NCBI GenBank assembly: GCA_022036555.1
Contig: CM039140.1
Span: 3,127,943-3,191,942 of the forward strand
Direction of reading: 5' to 3'
Length of the DNA: 64,000 bases
Origin: Microstegium vimineum
Taxonomy: Eukaryota > Streptophyta > Magnoliopsida > Poales > Poaceae
The notes beneath the pieces are model-generated. The model saw only the letters and a program-made list of their open reading frames with translations. It had not been told where the DNA came from and searched no databases. Position numbers and translations under genes: made by a program. Each line of letters opens with the position of its first letter. The stretch's first letter is position 1. This document shows, one piece after another, positions 21,790-33,976 of the stretch.

Positions 21790-24141
21790 ATGTCCCATGG
21801 GGATGGACCACCACCCATGTTCGATGGGGATGACTTTCCTTATTGGAAAGTGCGGATGGAGGCCTACCTTGAGGCCGTGGATGTCAGCGTTCACAAAGCC
21901 GCCACCATAGGCGGATCGGTGTTCGCCGAGGATCCCTTCTTTGAGAAGAACAATGCTAAGGCAAAGAACATTCTTTTCCATGGCATTTGTAAGGATGTAT
22001 TCAACCGTGTGCGGAATTGCAAAACCACGCATGATGTTTGGACAAACGTTTGTGCACTACACGAGGGGACCAAGTGTGAGCGTGAATTCCTTTACCATGC
22101 TTTCCAATGAAAATGCTAATGAGATGTATTCACATCTTAACATTCTTGTAGAAGAATTGAATGGCCTTGGGCTCACCCAAATGTCTCCGTCGGATGTGGT
22201 GCGCAAGATTCTTTGTGTCTTGCCAATCGACAAGTATAGCCACATCGTCACCGTGCTTCACCAAGGAGATCTCTCAACATTTACACCGACACAAGTGTTG
22301 GGCAAAATCAATGATCATGAGATGTACATGAATATCGGTGATGGCGGCTCTTCATCCTTATCCAAGAAGAAAGACAAAGAGAAGGAGGAGAAGAAAGACT
22401 TGGCCCTCAAAGCTTCCACCAAAGAGAAGTGCAAGATCCAATTGGTGGTTGAGGACTCAAGTGATGAAGATGATGAAGACAACATCACTCTCACGGTGAA
22501 GAAGACCACCAAGATGTGGAAGAGGCTAAACAAGAATGGAGTCAAGTTTGACTCAAAGAAAAAGAAATTCTTCACAAGCTCTTCAAGGAAGCTAATCTCT
22601 CAAATGAAGTGCTACAATTGTGGCATTCTTAGTCATCTAGCTCACACATGCACCGAAGAGAAGAAAGACAAGTTCAAGAACAAGAAGTTCAAGAACTACA
22701 AGAACAAGAAGGGTACACAAGATGATTCAAGTGAAGATGACAAGAAGGAAGATAAGCCCTACAAGAAGAAGAAGAACTTCAACTTCCACAAGAAGAAGAA
22801 GGATGGCAAGGCTTATATTGTTGGTGATTGGCTCACCGACATTGAGGATTCAAGTGACTCCTCCGATGATGAGAGTGAAGAAGAGAAGGTACTCCACCGC
22901 CACCTCCTCCTTCATCACCGGGCTCATCCTCTACACACCTATGCCTCATGGCTAAAGGTGACAAGAAGGTACAAAAAGAGGATGATGGTGATGTTTCCTC
23001 TAGTGATGAGAGTGATGATGAAGAAGCACCTTCCTATGATGAACTAATTAAAATTTGCAACAAATACTCGGACATCATAAGGAAGTACAAAGCTAAAAAT
23101 GACAAACTTCTTGTGATACAAGAAAACTTGCATGCTAAGCTTGATGCCTTGTCTAGTGCTAATGATGTTTTGAAGCTTGAGACTAGCACTCTCACATCTA
23201 GAACTAGGGAGCTCAAAGCCTCTCTTAAGCAAGCAAATGAGAAACATGATAAGCTTGAGAGGTCAACACAAGAGCTCCAAACAAGGTATAACTTGCTAAA
23301 AGATGACTACAACCAAGTGAAAAGTGAACATGGCACACTTGTGGTAGCTAATGAATTGCTTACACATGATCTTGCTACACATGTTGCTATTAACTCGGTT
23401 GTTAAGTGTGATAGTGCTACTTCTTGTGAGGACTTGCTTGATGAAGTTGCTAGTGAGCAAAAAGCTAAGTGCAAGGGCAAGAAGATAGTTGAAGCCGACA
23501 AGTATGATGACTATGTGAAGATGAGGGAAGAGAACTCAAAGCTCAAGGAAGAGCTAATCAACCTCAAGACAAACAAGCCCTTCACCATCAAGTCGGCCAA
23601 GGAAGATGACAAGGATGCCTCTACCTTGATCAACACACTTAGAGAAGAAAATGCAAAGCTCGAGAATGAGAAGATCAAGCTAGCAAGTGGTTTGGAGAAG
23701 TTTACCAAGGGCCACAACCTTCAAAGTGAGCTCTTGATGAACACTGTGATGAAGAATGACAAGATGGGCATTGGGTTCAAGGAGAACCAAGTGATGAAGG
23801 CCAAGATCAAGATTGAAGCAAAGAATTACTACAAGAACAAGTACAATGGCTACAATCAAGACAAGCCAAAGCCCAAGCCTAGAAGATGCTTTGAATGTGG
23901 ACAAGTTGGTCACCTTGAGTTCCAATGCAAGACACCACCTCCCAAGACCTTGCCCAAGCACACAAGGCCATTTGCTCATGATGCACACTTTGTCATCAAT
24001 AAGGATTCCAAGGGTAGACCTTTAGTGGTGTTTCTTGGTACACCCATGAAGAACAAGCCTAAAGTGTTGTGGGTTGCTAAGGAGTTGGTTGACAAAGCTA
24101 TGGGTCCCCGCAATGTGTGGGTTCCCAAACAACAAGCTTAA
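21790..24141 (+). pseudogene. Copia gag, two frameshifts
   Basis: The gag protein would form the retrotransposon particle and bind its RNA. It starts MSHGDGPPPMFDGDDFPYW, the usual Copia gag opening. The frame changes near 22090 and returns near 22890. A first zinc knuckle CX2CX4HX4C (CYNCGILSHLAHTC) lies around 22611-22652 and a second (CFECGQVGHLEFQC) around 23887-23928. Lys-rich stretches flank the first. The region 23040-23700 is a long heptad-like coiled coil rich in Leu, Lys, Glu and Asn, typical of extended Sirevirus gag. Further stops separate gag from pol (24139, 24160, 24190). Confidence 0.85.
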
Positions 24142-24192
24142 CTCCAAGTTGCTTGTGTGTAGGTGAACTACAAGACCGGTGGTAGCCATTGA

Positions 24193-27100
24193 GTAATTGA
24201 TAGTGGTTGCACTCAACATATGACCGGCGACCCCCGGATGTTCACCACACTTGATGAGGATTGTGCAAATCAAGACAAGATTACATTTGGGGACAATTCA
24301 AAAGGAAAAGTTCAAGGGCTTGGCAAAGTGCCAATCTCCAATGATCAATCAATCTCAAATGTCTTGTTAGTGCAATCTTTGAGCTTCAACTTGCTATCGG
24401 TTGGTCAACTTTGTGATCTCGGGTTCCAATGCCTCTTCACTCCAAATGAGGTAGTTGTGACCAAGATTGAAGATTCATCATTGATATTCAAGGGGTTTCG
24501 GCACAACAATCTCTATCTAGTGGACTTCACCTCAAATGAAGCTAACTTGCAAACATGTCTATTCTCCAAGAGTTCTTTGGGTTGGCTATGGCATAGAAGA
24601 TTAGCACATGTGGGCATGTCAACCTTGAAGAAGCTTGTCAAGAAGGAATTGGTTAGAGGGGTCAAGGATGTGGTGTTTGAGAAGGACAAACTTTATAGTG
24701 CATGTCAAGCCGGTAAGCAAGTGGCAAACACTCATCCAACCAAAGCTTTCATGTCAACCTCAAGAGTCCTAGAGCTACTCCACATGGATCGATTTGGACC
24801 TATCACTTATGCTAGCCTTGGAGGCAATCTCTTTTGCTTGGTGGTGGTTGATGACTACTCTAGGTACACTTGGGTATTTTTTCTTCAAGACAAGGGAGAG
24901 ACAACCAAAGTTTTCAAGAAGTTTGCAACTAGAGCACAAAATGAATTTGATGTGAAGATCAAGAAGATAAGAAGTGACAATGGCACTGAGTTTGTGAACA
25001 CCAAGATTGAAGACTATTGTGATGAAGTTGGCATCAAGCATGAAGTGTCCGCCACATATACTCCACAACAAAATGGTGTAGTTGAGAGGAAGAACCGGAC
25101 TCTAATTACTCTTGCTAGATCCATGCTTGATGAGTACAACACCCCCGAGAAGTTTTGGGCCGAAGCAATCAACACCGCATGCTATGCGGCCAACCGGCTA
25201 TTTGTCCAAAGGCTTCTCAAGAAGACCCCCTATGAGCTTGTGAATGGGAAGAAACCGGATATCTCATTCTTCCGGGTGTTTGGATGCAAAGTCTACATCT
25301 ACAAGAAGCGCCAACACTTGGGGAAGTTCCAAAGGCGTTGTGACATTGGTTTCCTTGTTGGTTATTCGCTTAAATCCAAGGCATACCGTGTATTTAAAAA
25401 AGCCACCGGCTTAGTTGAAGAAACGTATGACTTGGAGTTTGATGAAACTAATGGCTCTCAAGGAGCGCTTGAGAATCTTGATGATGTAGGTGATGAACCC
25501 TTGAGGGAGGCTATGAAGAATATGCCCGTTGGTGCTATCAACCCACAAGAGGTGGAAGAAGGAGAAGATGGTGCAAATCAAGAACCTTCTCCACCCCGCA
25601 CGCCTCAAGTTAAAGAAGATCAAGTGAGGGAAGCAAATGAAGATTCTTTCATCCCTCAAGATCAAGCTGAGGCGGAAACTCAAAATGTTGAAACACCACA
25701 TCCCCCTCCTCAAGAGATTACAAGAATATCCACACCTCTACTTCAAGCTCATCCATAAGAACTCATCATAGGGAGTCCATTAAGGGGGGTAACAACTCGA
25801 TCTAGACTTGCTTCTTATGTTGAGCATCACTCCTTTGTTTCCTTTGTTGAGCCTACTAGTGTGGAGGAAGCACTTGCGGATCCAGACTGGGTGGATGCCA
25901 TGCATGAAGAGTTGAACAACTTCACCCGGAACAAAGTGTAGACACTAGTAGAGAAGCCCAAAGGAGCAAGAATCATTAGCACCAAGTGAGTGTTTCGGAA
26001 CAAGCAAGATGATCAAGGCGTGGTTATGAGGAACAAGGCAAGATTGGTGGCAAAGGGGTTCTCCCAAGTTGAAGGCTTGGATTTTGGGGAGACCTTTGCA
26101 CCGGTTGCAAGATTAGAAGCCATTCGTATCCTTTTGGCGTATGCTTCACATCACAAGATGAAACTCTTTCAAATGTATGTGAAGAGCGCCTTCTTAAATG
26201 GTTTCATTAATAAACTTGTCTTTGTCTCACAACCTCCCGGGTTTGAAGACCCAAATTGTCCTAATCATGTGTATAGGTTGTCCAAGGCGCTCTATGGATT
26301 AAAGCAAGCTCCAAGAGCTTGGTATGAGAGGCTAAGGGACTTCCTACTCAAGAAGGGCTTCAAGATCGGGAAAGTGGATACCACACTATTCACCAAGGTG
26401 CTAGATGGAGAGATCTTTGTTTGCCAAGTATATGTCGATGACATTATATTTGGGTCAACAAACCAAGATCATTGCAAGGAATTTGGTGCATTGATGTCCA
26501 AGGAGTTCGAGATGTCGATGATTGGCGAACTAACCTTCTTCCTTGGCTTCCAAGTGAAGCAATTGAGGGAGGGCACCTTCATATATCAAGAGAAGTACAC
26601 TCATGATGTGCTCAAGAAATTCAAGATGGAGGATTGCAAGCCAATCAATACCCCCATGCCTACTAATGGACATCTCGATCTCGATGAGGGAGGTAAACCG
26701 ATTGACCAAACTCTCTATCGTTCTATGATTGGTAGTTTACTTTACCTCACCGCATCTAGGCCGGATATCATGTTTAGTGTGTGTATGTGTGCTAGGTTTC
26801 AAGCAAACCCTAAGGAGTCGCATCTATTTGCGGTTAAAAGAATCCTTAGGTACATAAGGCACACCCCTAACATTGGCCTTTGGTATCCCAAATGAGCTCT
26901 CTTCCATCTTGTGGGCTATTCCAATTCGGATTATGTCGGGTGTAAGGTTGATAAGAAGAGTATCTCCGTAGGGTGCCATATGCTAGGAAGATCACTTGTT
27001 TCTTGGTCCTCTAAGAAGCAAAATAGTGTGGCATTGTCTACCGCCGAGGCGGAATACATTGCCGCGGGAGCATGTTGTGCACAAATCTTATACATGACCC

Positions 27101-27390
27101 AAACACTCCTTGATTACGGCGTTAACCTAAAAAATGTTCCACTCTTGTGTGATAACGAAAGCGCCGTAAAGCTTGCAAACAACCCGGTTCAACACTCTCG
27201 CACCAAGCACATAGATATTCGCTATCACTTTCTTAGAGATCATGTTGCCAAGAAGGATATCACACTAGTTGGATTTAGAAGCGAAGAGTAATTGGCGGAT
27301 ATCTTCACAAAACCACTCGATGAGTCCACCTTTTGTAGGTTGTGAAGCGAGTTAAATGTGCTTGATCACTCTAACTTCACTAAAAGATGA
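24193..27390 (+). pseudogene. Copia pol: protease, integrase, reverse transcriptase, RNase H
   Basis: Domains follow in Copia order within one frame. The protease DSG is at the start (VIDSGCTQHM). The integrase has an HHCC head WHRRLAH...SACQAGKQ in which the first Cys position is Tyr. Its catalytic D, D and E lie in HMDRFGP, SDNGTEF and NGVVERK. The reverse transcriptase has the YVDDIIFG box near 26431, and RNase H shows STAEAEY and DNESAVKL. In-frame stops occur at about 25756, 25939, 25987, 26893, 27289 and 27343. It cannot encode a full polyprotein. The absence of frameshifts within pol suggests decay mainly by point mutation. Confidence 0.9.
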
Positions 27391-28986
27391 TCTTGTGTGA
27401 ACCAACCTTGCATTCATGTGTAATATAACATGTTTAATTTAGTAATGCACATAGGTTTGGCTAACGCGGTTGAGATAACCGCCCTCAAAGCGTGTGACAA
27501 AGCTTAACCGCGGTTCAAACTTGCAAGCAACCTAGATTCAAATTCCACAATGCATCGCATGTGCATGTGTGTTGTTTGTCGTTTCTTTTCGGTTAAGTTT
27601 GAGCATCCGCTGTGTTCGTCCACTTAGGGGAGCATTCCAAGCTCAAGTCACTTATTTACCCCTCTTGTGGCCATATGATGTCTCTTTGCAAGTTTCCATT
27701 CGATTATTTTGAGCAAAAATAAAGTTAAAGCCTATGGCAAAATACTTGCAAATGAGAGTTTGAGAGATGGTTCTCATACTAAGTCCAATCAGGTGTTATT
27801 TGGCTCTTGTTTGGATTGGAACTTGGTTGGGAGAAAGGCGCAAAAATATGATTTGAAAAACTCTGTTTCAAAAGGTGTCGGACGCTGCCGATGGACACTT
27901 GACCTTCCATGCCTCAGCGTCCGTCGCGATCGTCCGGAGATTAAAGCTGCTCGCCTTAGGGGCGTCAGACGCTCCCTAGCGTCCGTCGCAGAGGCGTCAG
28001 ACGCGTCTGGCATGTCCAGGAGCTCTCTGGTCCTCTCTGTTCGAGCGACAGACGCTTCACAGCGCCTATCGCGTTGGCACCGAACGCGTCCGTCGCCAAC
28101 TGGAGCTCTCTGGTCCCTTACTGCATAAGTGTCGGATGTTGTGACCTAGCGTCCGTCGGTCCCGACGGAGCGTCCATCATGAACTTGCAGAGCGCATATG
28201 ATTTCGAAAACCGCTCTTCTTCTCCTCAGTCGGTTTCAATCGCATCCGTACTCCAGCACCGCCTAACCGTCTCTCCACCGCCGTTGCTCTTTCCTCCGTC
28301 CCCTTGCGATCACCTGCACCGTCGCTCGTTGGTGCGCCCTTGCCGTCGGCATGCCTTGTGCCTGCGCCGTCGGCCCGTGTTCCTTCCTCCTTCTCTGGTT
28401 CGCGCGTTTCAGCCGAACAGAGGGAGCTCTGTTCTGCCGGGTTTTGGCAGATCCTCCAAGGATCCTCTCCGGATATCTCTTGGTTCCTCTTCTGTCCCTG
28501 CAAGGTGATTGATCCTTTCAATTCCTTGCTATTTCTTCGTTCTAGGAGTTGATCTCTCAGTCCTGTTTTCAATTCACCCAGACCTAATCCTCACCTTTAC
28601 CCTGTTAGGTTTACGGTTTGTGATTGGATTTGATCGAGGATCTCTTACCCCCTCTTGTTTTGGTCATCTGTGGTCAGAGGTATGCTTGGAAGTTTTGATT
28701 CTATACTTATCTATTTCATGCTTCACCATAGGTTTATCTCATCTCTAGATATATGCTTATTGTTATATATCCCACCTATCTATCGTACAGGTGTTTGAAG
28801 TGATAGTGAATTTGGGGCAAAGCCCGCGAGTAAGGAACGAGGCAAAGCCTCGAGAGGACAGTCCAGGGCCGTCGTGCCACTCTTTCAGCATTGGTCAGTG
28901 GATTGTCAGTTGATTTGGGCTTGAGCAGTGGGCAGTGTTTGATCAGTGGCAGTTGGTTCTCAGTTTGTTTCTTCTCGTGCCCGGCA
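27391..28986 (+). promoter_or_regulatory. Internal non-coding block with LTR-like GC-rich motifs and a possible intron
   Basis: Between pol and the third ORF lies 1.6 kb without an ORF I can support. Bases 27875-28175 are dense in GTCGGACGC, GCGTCCGTCGC and GACGGAGCGTCC, the motifs that fill the LTR U3 at 20395-20690. A CT-rich leader-like segment follows (28200-28500). A GT-AG pair (CTGCAAG/GTGATTG at 28505, ATCGTACAG ending 28790) could bound a 286-base intron just upstream of the next ATG. It may serve as promoter and leader of the downstream ORF; this is inference. Confidence 0.45.
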
Positions 28987-31709
28987 ATGGCACGCACGAA
29001 GAATGTTGGCCCCGTTCCCGGTGGTGGTAGTGACCCTCCACCTCCACGTCGTCCACCCACCGACCGGGACAAGGGAAAGAAGAAGCTTGTTGTGAAGAAG
29101 AGGAAGAGGACGATGATGGATCCGGATTCAGTGGTAGCTCTAGCAGCGGCAAAGGCAGCAGAGATCGCCGAGCAGGGTGGACGTCACGCCGGCTTGAGGA
29201 TTGGTTCACCTCCTCGTCGTGGAGCGCGTAGTGAGTCCGCCTCTCAGGCAGAGCCAGAGGTTGAGTCCCCAGAACTCCAGAGACAGAGGACACTGAGCAG
29301 GCAGACACTTCAGGACACTCTTCCATCCCAGAGTTGATGGCTCGACGTGTTACATGCGCTCGTGGTTCGGAGCCTCCTCCTAGGCCCGATGGTCCACGAC
29401 GCAACGACAGACCTCCGCCTCGGTCCAGTTTGCCAGATCCAGTGAGGCACCAGGTTACAGCTCTATCAACAAAGCAAATCCAGCAGATGAGGTTTGCCGA
29501 CTTTCAGACCTGGTTCCCAGCAACTCGAGACCCCCGTGCCAGTCCAGATTTCTATACCACAGTGCACGAGGACTTCTACAGAGGATATGTTTAGACCCGT
29601 GCACCACTTCGAGCTCACCGGTGTGCCCTCTACAGTCTATCATTGAGGTCGGTGGACCAGAGATAGCCCAACATCTCGAGTATCTTTAGGGTCTGACAGG
29701 GTTGTTCGGGAGGATTGGCACCTATTAGGAGGATTGGGTGCGTCAGTTTTATGCATCATTGTGGGTCTCTCCGGATCATAAGTTCATCCATTTTGCCTTC
29801 AAGGGCAAGGATGTGAGGATCTTCGACACTCGGTTCAGAGAGATCTTCCACCTCGAGCAGTCAGACACGAGGATCCACAACTTGTGCTACGGGGATCAGG
29901 AGGCTCCTTGACGTCCTCACGAGGGAATGTGCCATCAGTTGATTTCGTTCGTCCCTGCTTCAGAGAGTCGTTCGGAGAGGGCTCCAGTCGCAGTGTTCGT
30001 GATCTTACACCGACTGCCCGGGTCCTGAACGAGGTTATCAGGAGGACTATACTACCCAGAGTTGGAGCCCGAGAGACCATCACTCGCCTTCAATTGTGGC
30101 TTCTAGCTCATATAGTCCGGATGGAGAAGTTTGACTTGTGGGACTTGATCATCAGTGAGATGGAGGATATCATAGCTTTAGGGTTCAGATGACACTGGTA
30201 GCTACAGTACGCCCACTGGATCTCCTTCCTTCTAGTATCTCGCGATGGGTATGCGTCATATCTCACCACACTCACCCGCTCTGACACGGTGTTTCCTGAG
30301 TACAACATGAGTCAGCTGGTGAGTCATAGTGGCCGAGGTCGTTTGAGGCATCAGGGTCCTCACACTCGTCAGACAGGGCTTGCCCCTAAGTCAGAGGAGC
30401 ACCAGGAGGCTAATGTTTAGGGCCTAGCAGAGGCAGAGCTAGCAAATCTTGACGCTCAGATTGATGCCGCACCTGATGAGGCCTATGATCTACCTTCAGA
30501 TAGCTCGGATGAGGATTACATGTCGATTCCCGAGTACACAACCCGGTCTCATGACCACGAGGCTGGTGGGTCAGGTGCAGCTCCAGCTCCAGTCTCAGGT
30601 TCCTCAGGGGCCACTCTAATCACTATCCTTACGAGGATGCAGGAGGAGCAGTCTCGATAGGCAGAGGAGCAAAGAAGACATACTGAGGAGGTCAGGAGAC
30701 TTGCAGCTCAGCAGCTCAGCAGCTCGCAGCTCAGGCAGAGTCTTAGGCCAGGCAGGACGAGTTCCAGCATCAGTTCCTCAGTTAACAGATGCAGCAGGCC
30801 GAGATCCAAAGGACGCAGACTCTACTCCTTGAGCGTCTTCTGAGTTCCAGCTCCGGGTCGTCCGTTACTCCACAGCTTCAGTTACCCGGAGTCTCCCAGC
30901 AGCAGTAGTACACCTCGCAGCAGTAGACGCCACCAGTAGTCGTGGAACCGACTCCTACCTTACAGCCCAGTGGGCTTCAGAGTCCGGCACCGACTTCTCC
31001 TGCGGTTCAGACACCGATGACCCAGGTGTCATCCTGGTTGGCTTCCCCCGGTGAGCTTCAGACCGGATTCACACCTACCCGGGGGGCCACTCTTGATGAG
31101 GCGACTCGTGATCTCACAGCTTCCTACAGAGAGCTTACTGGAGAGGACTCACTTGTCATGGCAGCTCCAGAGACACAGCCTGCATAGGTTCCTCCTCCGG
31201 CGATGGGCACTCACCTTTCCTCAGTAGCCCCATCGGAGATCACACCAGACCAGTCAGCTCATACAGTCACCACTCCTCCTGCTGCCGTTCAGACAGATGC
31301 TACCTCAGTTGCAACAGAGGCTATAGAGTCAGAGATTCCAGCTCGGTCAGCCGGTCAGCCAGCAAAGGTTGACGCAGCCGTCACTCTTGAAGAGCTTGCA
31401 TTCACCCCCTCTCCTCGGCCTCGAGTCTACGCTTGTCGGGTCGTAGTGCCCGCATCCACAGAGGCAGGACCGTCAGAGGCACCAGCTGAGTCTCAGCGGG
31501 AGCTAGTAAAGTCAGCATATGCTCCAGAGATTGCAGAGCCAGTCACCAAGTCCGAGTCAGCTCAGCCTTCCCAGACCGCTACACAGACAACACCAGCTTC
31601 AGAGGGTCAGGCAATTGAGGACAGCGACTCCAGTCCCGACTACACTCAGTTCGATCTTCGTGCTCAACGGCCCGGTGTTTCACCTCCAGATGCTCCAGCA
31701 GACGTGTAG
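28987..31709 (+). pseudogene. Decayed third ORF in env position (plant-transposon-domain-like)
   Basis: The first segment (28987-29337) opens MARTKNVGPVPGGG and contains a strongly basic nuclear-localisation-like patch KGKKKLVVKKRKR. The frame shifts near 29335. Conserved-looking stretches follow, such as RFADFQTWFPATRD, DWVRQFYASLWVSPDHKFI and IHNLCYGDQEAP. These resemble a protein domain often found beside Copia and Gypsy elements in plants ('putative plant transposon protein'). The last part (30942-31709) is a Pro/Thr/Ser/Gln-rich low-complexity tail. Many stops are TAG where CAG would fit the Gln-rich context, as expected from cytosine deamination. Function unknown; an envelope role is only positional. 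Confidence 0.6.
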
Positions 31710-32181
31710 TTTTTGGTGCTAGATGCCAAAGGGGGAGAGGGTCGAGTAGTATCAGAGATAGGGGGAGGGATTTGGTTTTACTTGTGTGTTTTTCTTTCCC
31801 CGTTCTCATGCATCATGTCTACTTTTCTTGCACTTATTTCTATGTGTGGTGGATGATTTTGGATGATATGGTTGATGGTTATGTGTGACAAACTCTTATG
31901 CTTTCACTAATATATCCTGTGAGTTGTCATTTGTTTCATGATATGTCTCCTTGATCTAATGGTATTTGAGCTTCCGCATCTTACTTCGATACATATGTGA
32001 GAATATCATGAGGTACTCCAATTCTATTTCATATTCTTGAGTACCATGTTTGTGGCTTGGTTTGGATGAGCAAGTTTTGTTCACTCTTATTCACTAACCC
32101 TTGCTCAACCTACCCAAGTCACTTGAAATCCTAACCTTTTCACTCTTATATCCATACTCGAGAAGTTATTGTCGTCAATCA
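31710..32181 (+). other. 3' non-coding part of the Copia element
   Basis: AT-rich, stop-rich sequence between the third ORF and the polypurine tract. A GGGGGAGAGGG purine stretch at about 31731 resembles an extra polypurine tract, a reported Sirevirus trait. Nothing else is seen. Confidence 0.5.
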
Positions 32182-32197
32182 CCAAAAAGGGGGAGAT
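32182..32197 (+). promoter_or_regulatory. Polypurine tract
   Basis: CCAAAAAGGGGGAGAT ends directly before the right LTR. It would prime plus-strand synthesis, and its position confirms the LTR start. Confidence 0.85.
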
Positions 32198-33744
32198 TGA
32201 AGAATCATGGCCCTATTGGTTTCGGTGATTAACGACAATAAGGGATTATTATGGCTAATGTGTGTTTTGCAGAGGCTATGCGTAGCTTAGCCATAGTGAT
32301 CAACATGAATGAGCATCAATGGTTATCACTTAGCCCCCAAGATGGATATCGTTTCGGATTTCAAAGACGACATGATGAAAACCCTAGAGTGATAGGCTAA
32401 GTGTCATAAGGTGATGAAGGACACTTAGAATTAGATAGTGCTTTATTTGATCTTTGACCGTACTATCAAGGGGGGTCTAGATGAGTAACTTGACTTAGGA
32501 GAGCTTCATGACTTAGGTGTGGTGCACACTTGACTTCCCTTAGCTCTAAGCAAACCTATGGTGATCGTAAGATAGCCTAGAACAACTTCCATATTCATCG
32601 CGACGAAAATTGAAGTTGAGAGAGCCAGTTTCTGGGCGTCGGACGCTAAGGCCAGAGGCATCGGACGTTGTCTGGCGCGCCAGACGCTGGCGCCGGACGC
32701 TGACGTATGCTGACGTAGCGTCCGTCGAGCCAGCAGAGAGCTCCAGAGGCGGCCAGTTTGCGACGGACGCGTCTGTCGCATGGGCGTCGGACGCTCGCGA
32801 GCGTCCGGTAATATTTTCCCAGAAACCCGAGAGCAGCCAGTTGGCGCCTGACGCTGGGGCTCAGCGTCCGTCGACGGAGCGTCCGTCGCCTGCTGACGTG
32901 AACAGGATCTAGCCGTGGGGGCTAGCGACGGAGCGTCCGTCGCCTAGCGACGGAGCGTCCGTCGCCTAGCGACGGAGCGTCCGTCGCCAACTTAAATTGT
33001 CTGTTTTTCTCAGCCCGAGGGCTGAGTGTGTGGGGGCTATAAATAGCTTACCCCTTTCTCTCCCACTTTGCCTTTGCTCATTTGGATTGCTGGTTGCTTT
33101 GAGAAGGTTGGGAAGAGAGCAAGAGCCCTAGAGAGAGAGTGATTTGCGAATCCATCCATCTTTCTCTGCTCTAGTTCATTCAACAGTTCAAGTGTGCATC
33201 CACTCTAGTTGTGAAGCTTGAGTGAGTCAAGTGAAGATCAAGGCTTGTTACTCTTGGTGATCGACATCACCTAGACGGTCCGGTGGTGCTTGGGAGGAAG
33301 GTGATCGCCGGAGGATTGTCGGCGGCCCTTCTCCATCGACTTGTGATCGGTTGTGGGCGATTCACCGAACCGGAGTGGCGAAGAACCAGCCCGTAGAGAG
33401 CACTCATCCCTTGCGCGGGATTGAGGGGGAGCAATACCTTGCGAGGTGCTCCAACGAGGACTAGGGGGGAGTGTCGACTCCTCGATACCTCGGCAAAACG
33501 TCGTCGTGTCAAGAATCTCTTTCCCTAGCTCTTTCATACCGCATTACATTCCGCACTTGTTCTTCAATTCATACTAGAATTGTGTAGGGTGTTTTTCGTT
33601 TTCCTTGGTTTGCTACCGCTTTCATAGTCTAAGGCACACGAATCCTTAGGCACGCGGTGATTGACACTTGATAGGATTTCATATTTGCTTTAGAAATTTG
33701 AAATAAGCTCAATTCACCCCCTCTTAGGCATCTTGATCCTTTCA
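32198..33744 (+). repeat. Right LTR
   Basis: The LTR is 1547 bases, TG...CA, followed by the CTGTG target duplication. U3 contains three tandem 22-base units at 32925, 32947 and 32969, each with the inverted repeat GCGACGGAGCGTCCGTCGC. The left LTR has one degenerate unit. TATAAATAG lies at 33038-33046. It lacks the SINE seen in the left LTR. Confidence 0.9.
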
Positions 33745-33749
33745 CTGTG
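33745..33749. repeat. Target-site duplication CTGTG, right copy
   Basis: Exact copy of the pentamer before the left LTR. Harbinger sequence resumes from here to 33976. Confidence 0.9.
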
Positions 33750-33976
33750 CTATTTAATCTTGCTGCTATTCTTCATTTTATGCATTTCTTACTTCTATGT
33801 ATTCTTGAGAGAGCATGGCTCGGCTAGGCCAGAATCAAACACATTCTCCAACTGACAGTTGGAGTTGGTTGAGATTGGGCCTGACTGGAATGCTAAAATC
33901 AAACACAGACTCATTTAGACCTGGCTGGGCCTGGCCAACGGGCCGAGCCCCCCGGAGCTGGATATCAAACACGCCC

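Larger units (their letters stand above)
19953..33744 (+). mobile_element. Sirevirus-like Ty1/Copia LTR retrotransposon, 13.8 kb
   Basis: The element has two LTRs starting TGAAGAATCATGG and ending TTTCA, a primer-binding site matching initiator-Met tRNA, a polypurine tract, and gag and pol in Copia order (protease, integrase, reverse transcriptase, RNase H). A long 3' region carries a further ORF in the env position. The extended gag with a coiled-coil half and two zinc knuckles, the very long LTRs and the env-position ORF point to the Sirevirus (Maximus/SIRE) lineage. Frameshifts and stops in every ORF make it non-autonomous. It sits inside the Harbinger transposon, 0.9 kb upstream of GAPA. 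Confidence 0.95.
14732..33976 (+). mobile_element. PIF/Harbinger-type DNA transposon, split by a nested Copia element
   Basis: The left terminus GGGCGTGTTTGATAT at 14732 is matched by the right terminus ATATCAAACACGCCC ending at 33976. A GGTCCGGAGG/GCTCCGGGGG-like similarity follows just inside. The phrase GTGTTTGAT recurs near both ends (about 14736 and 14789 on the left, three times inverted on the right), as expected of subterminal transposase sites. The left flank is TAA; the right flank is AAG, so the 3-bp TWA target duplication is not intact. Inside are a transposase, a Myb-like ORF and a third ORF, all on the plus strand. Without the Copia insertion the element would be about 5.45 kb. 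Confidence 0.8.

Noticed and set aside
28987..31709. Calling the third Copia ORF a true envelope gene
   Set aside because: No signal peptide, fusion peptide or membrane anchor is visible in the readable parts; only its position fits.
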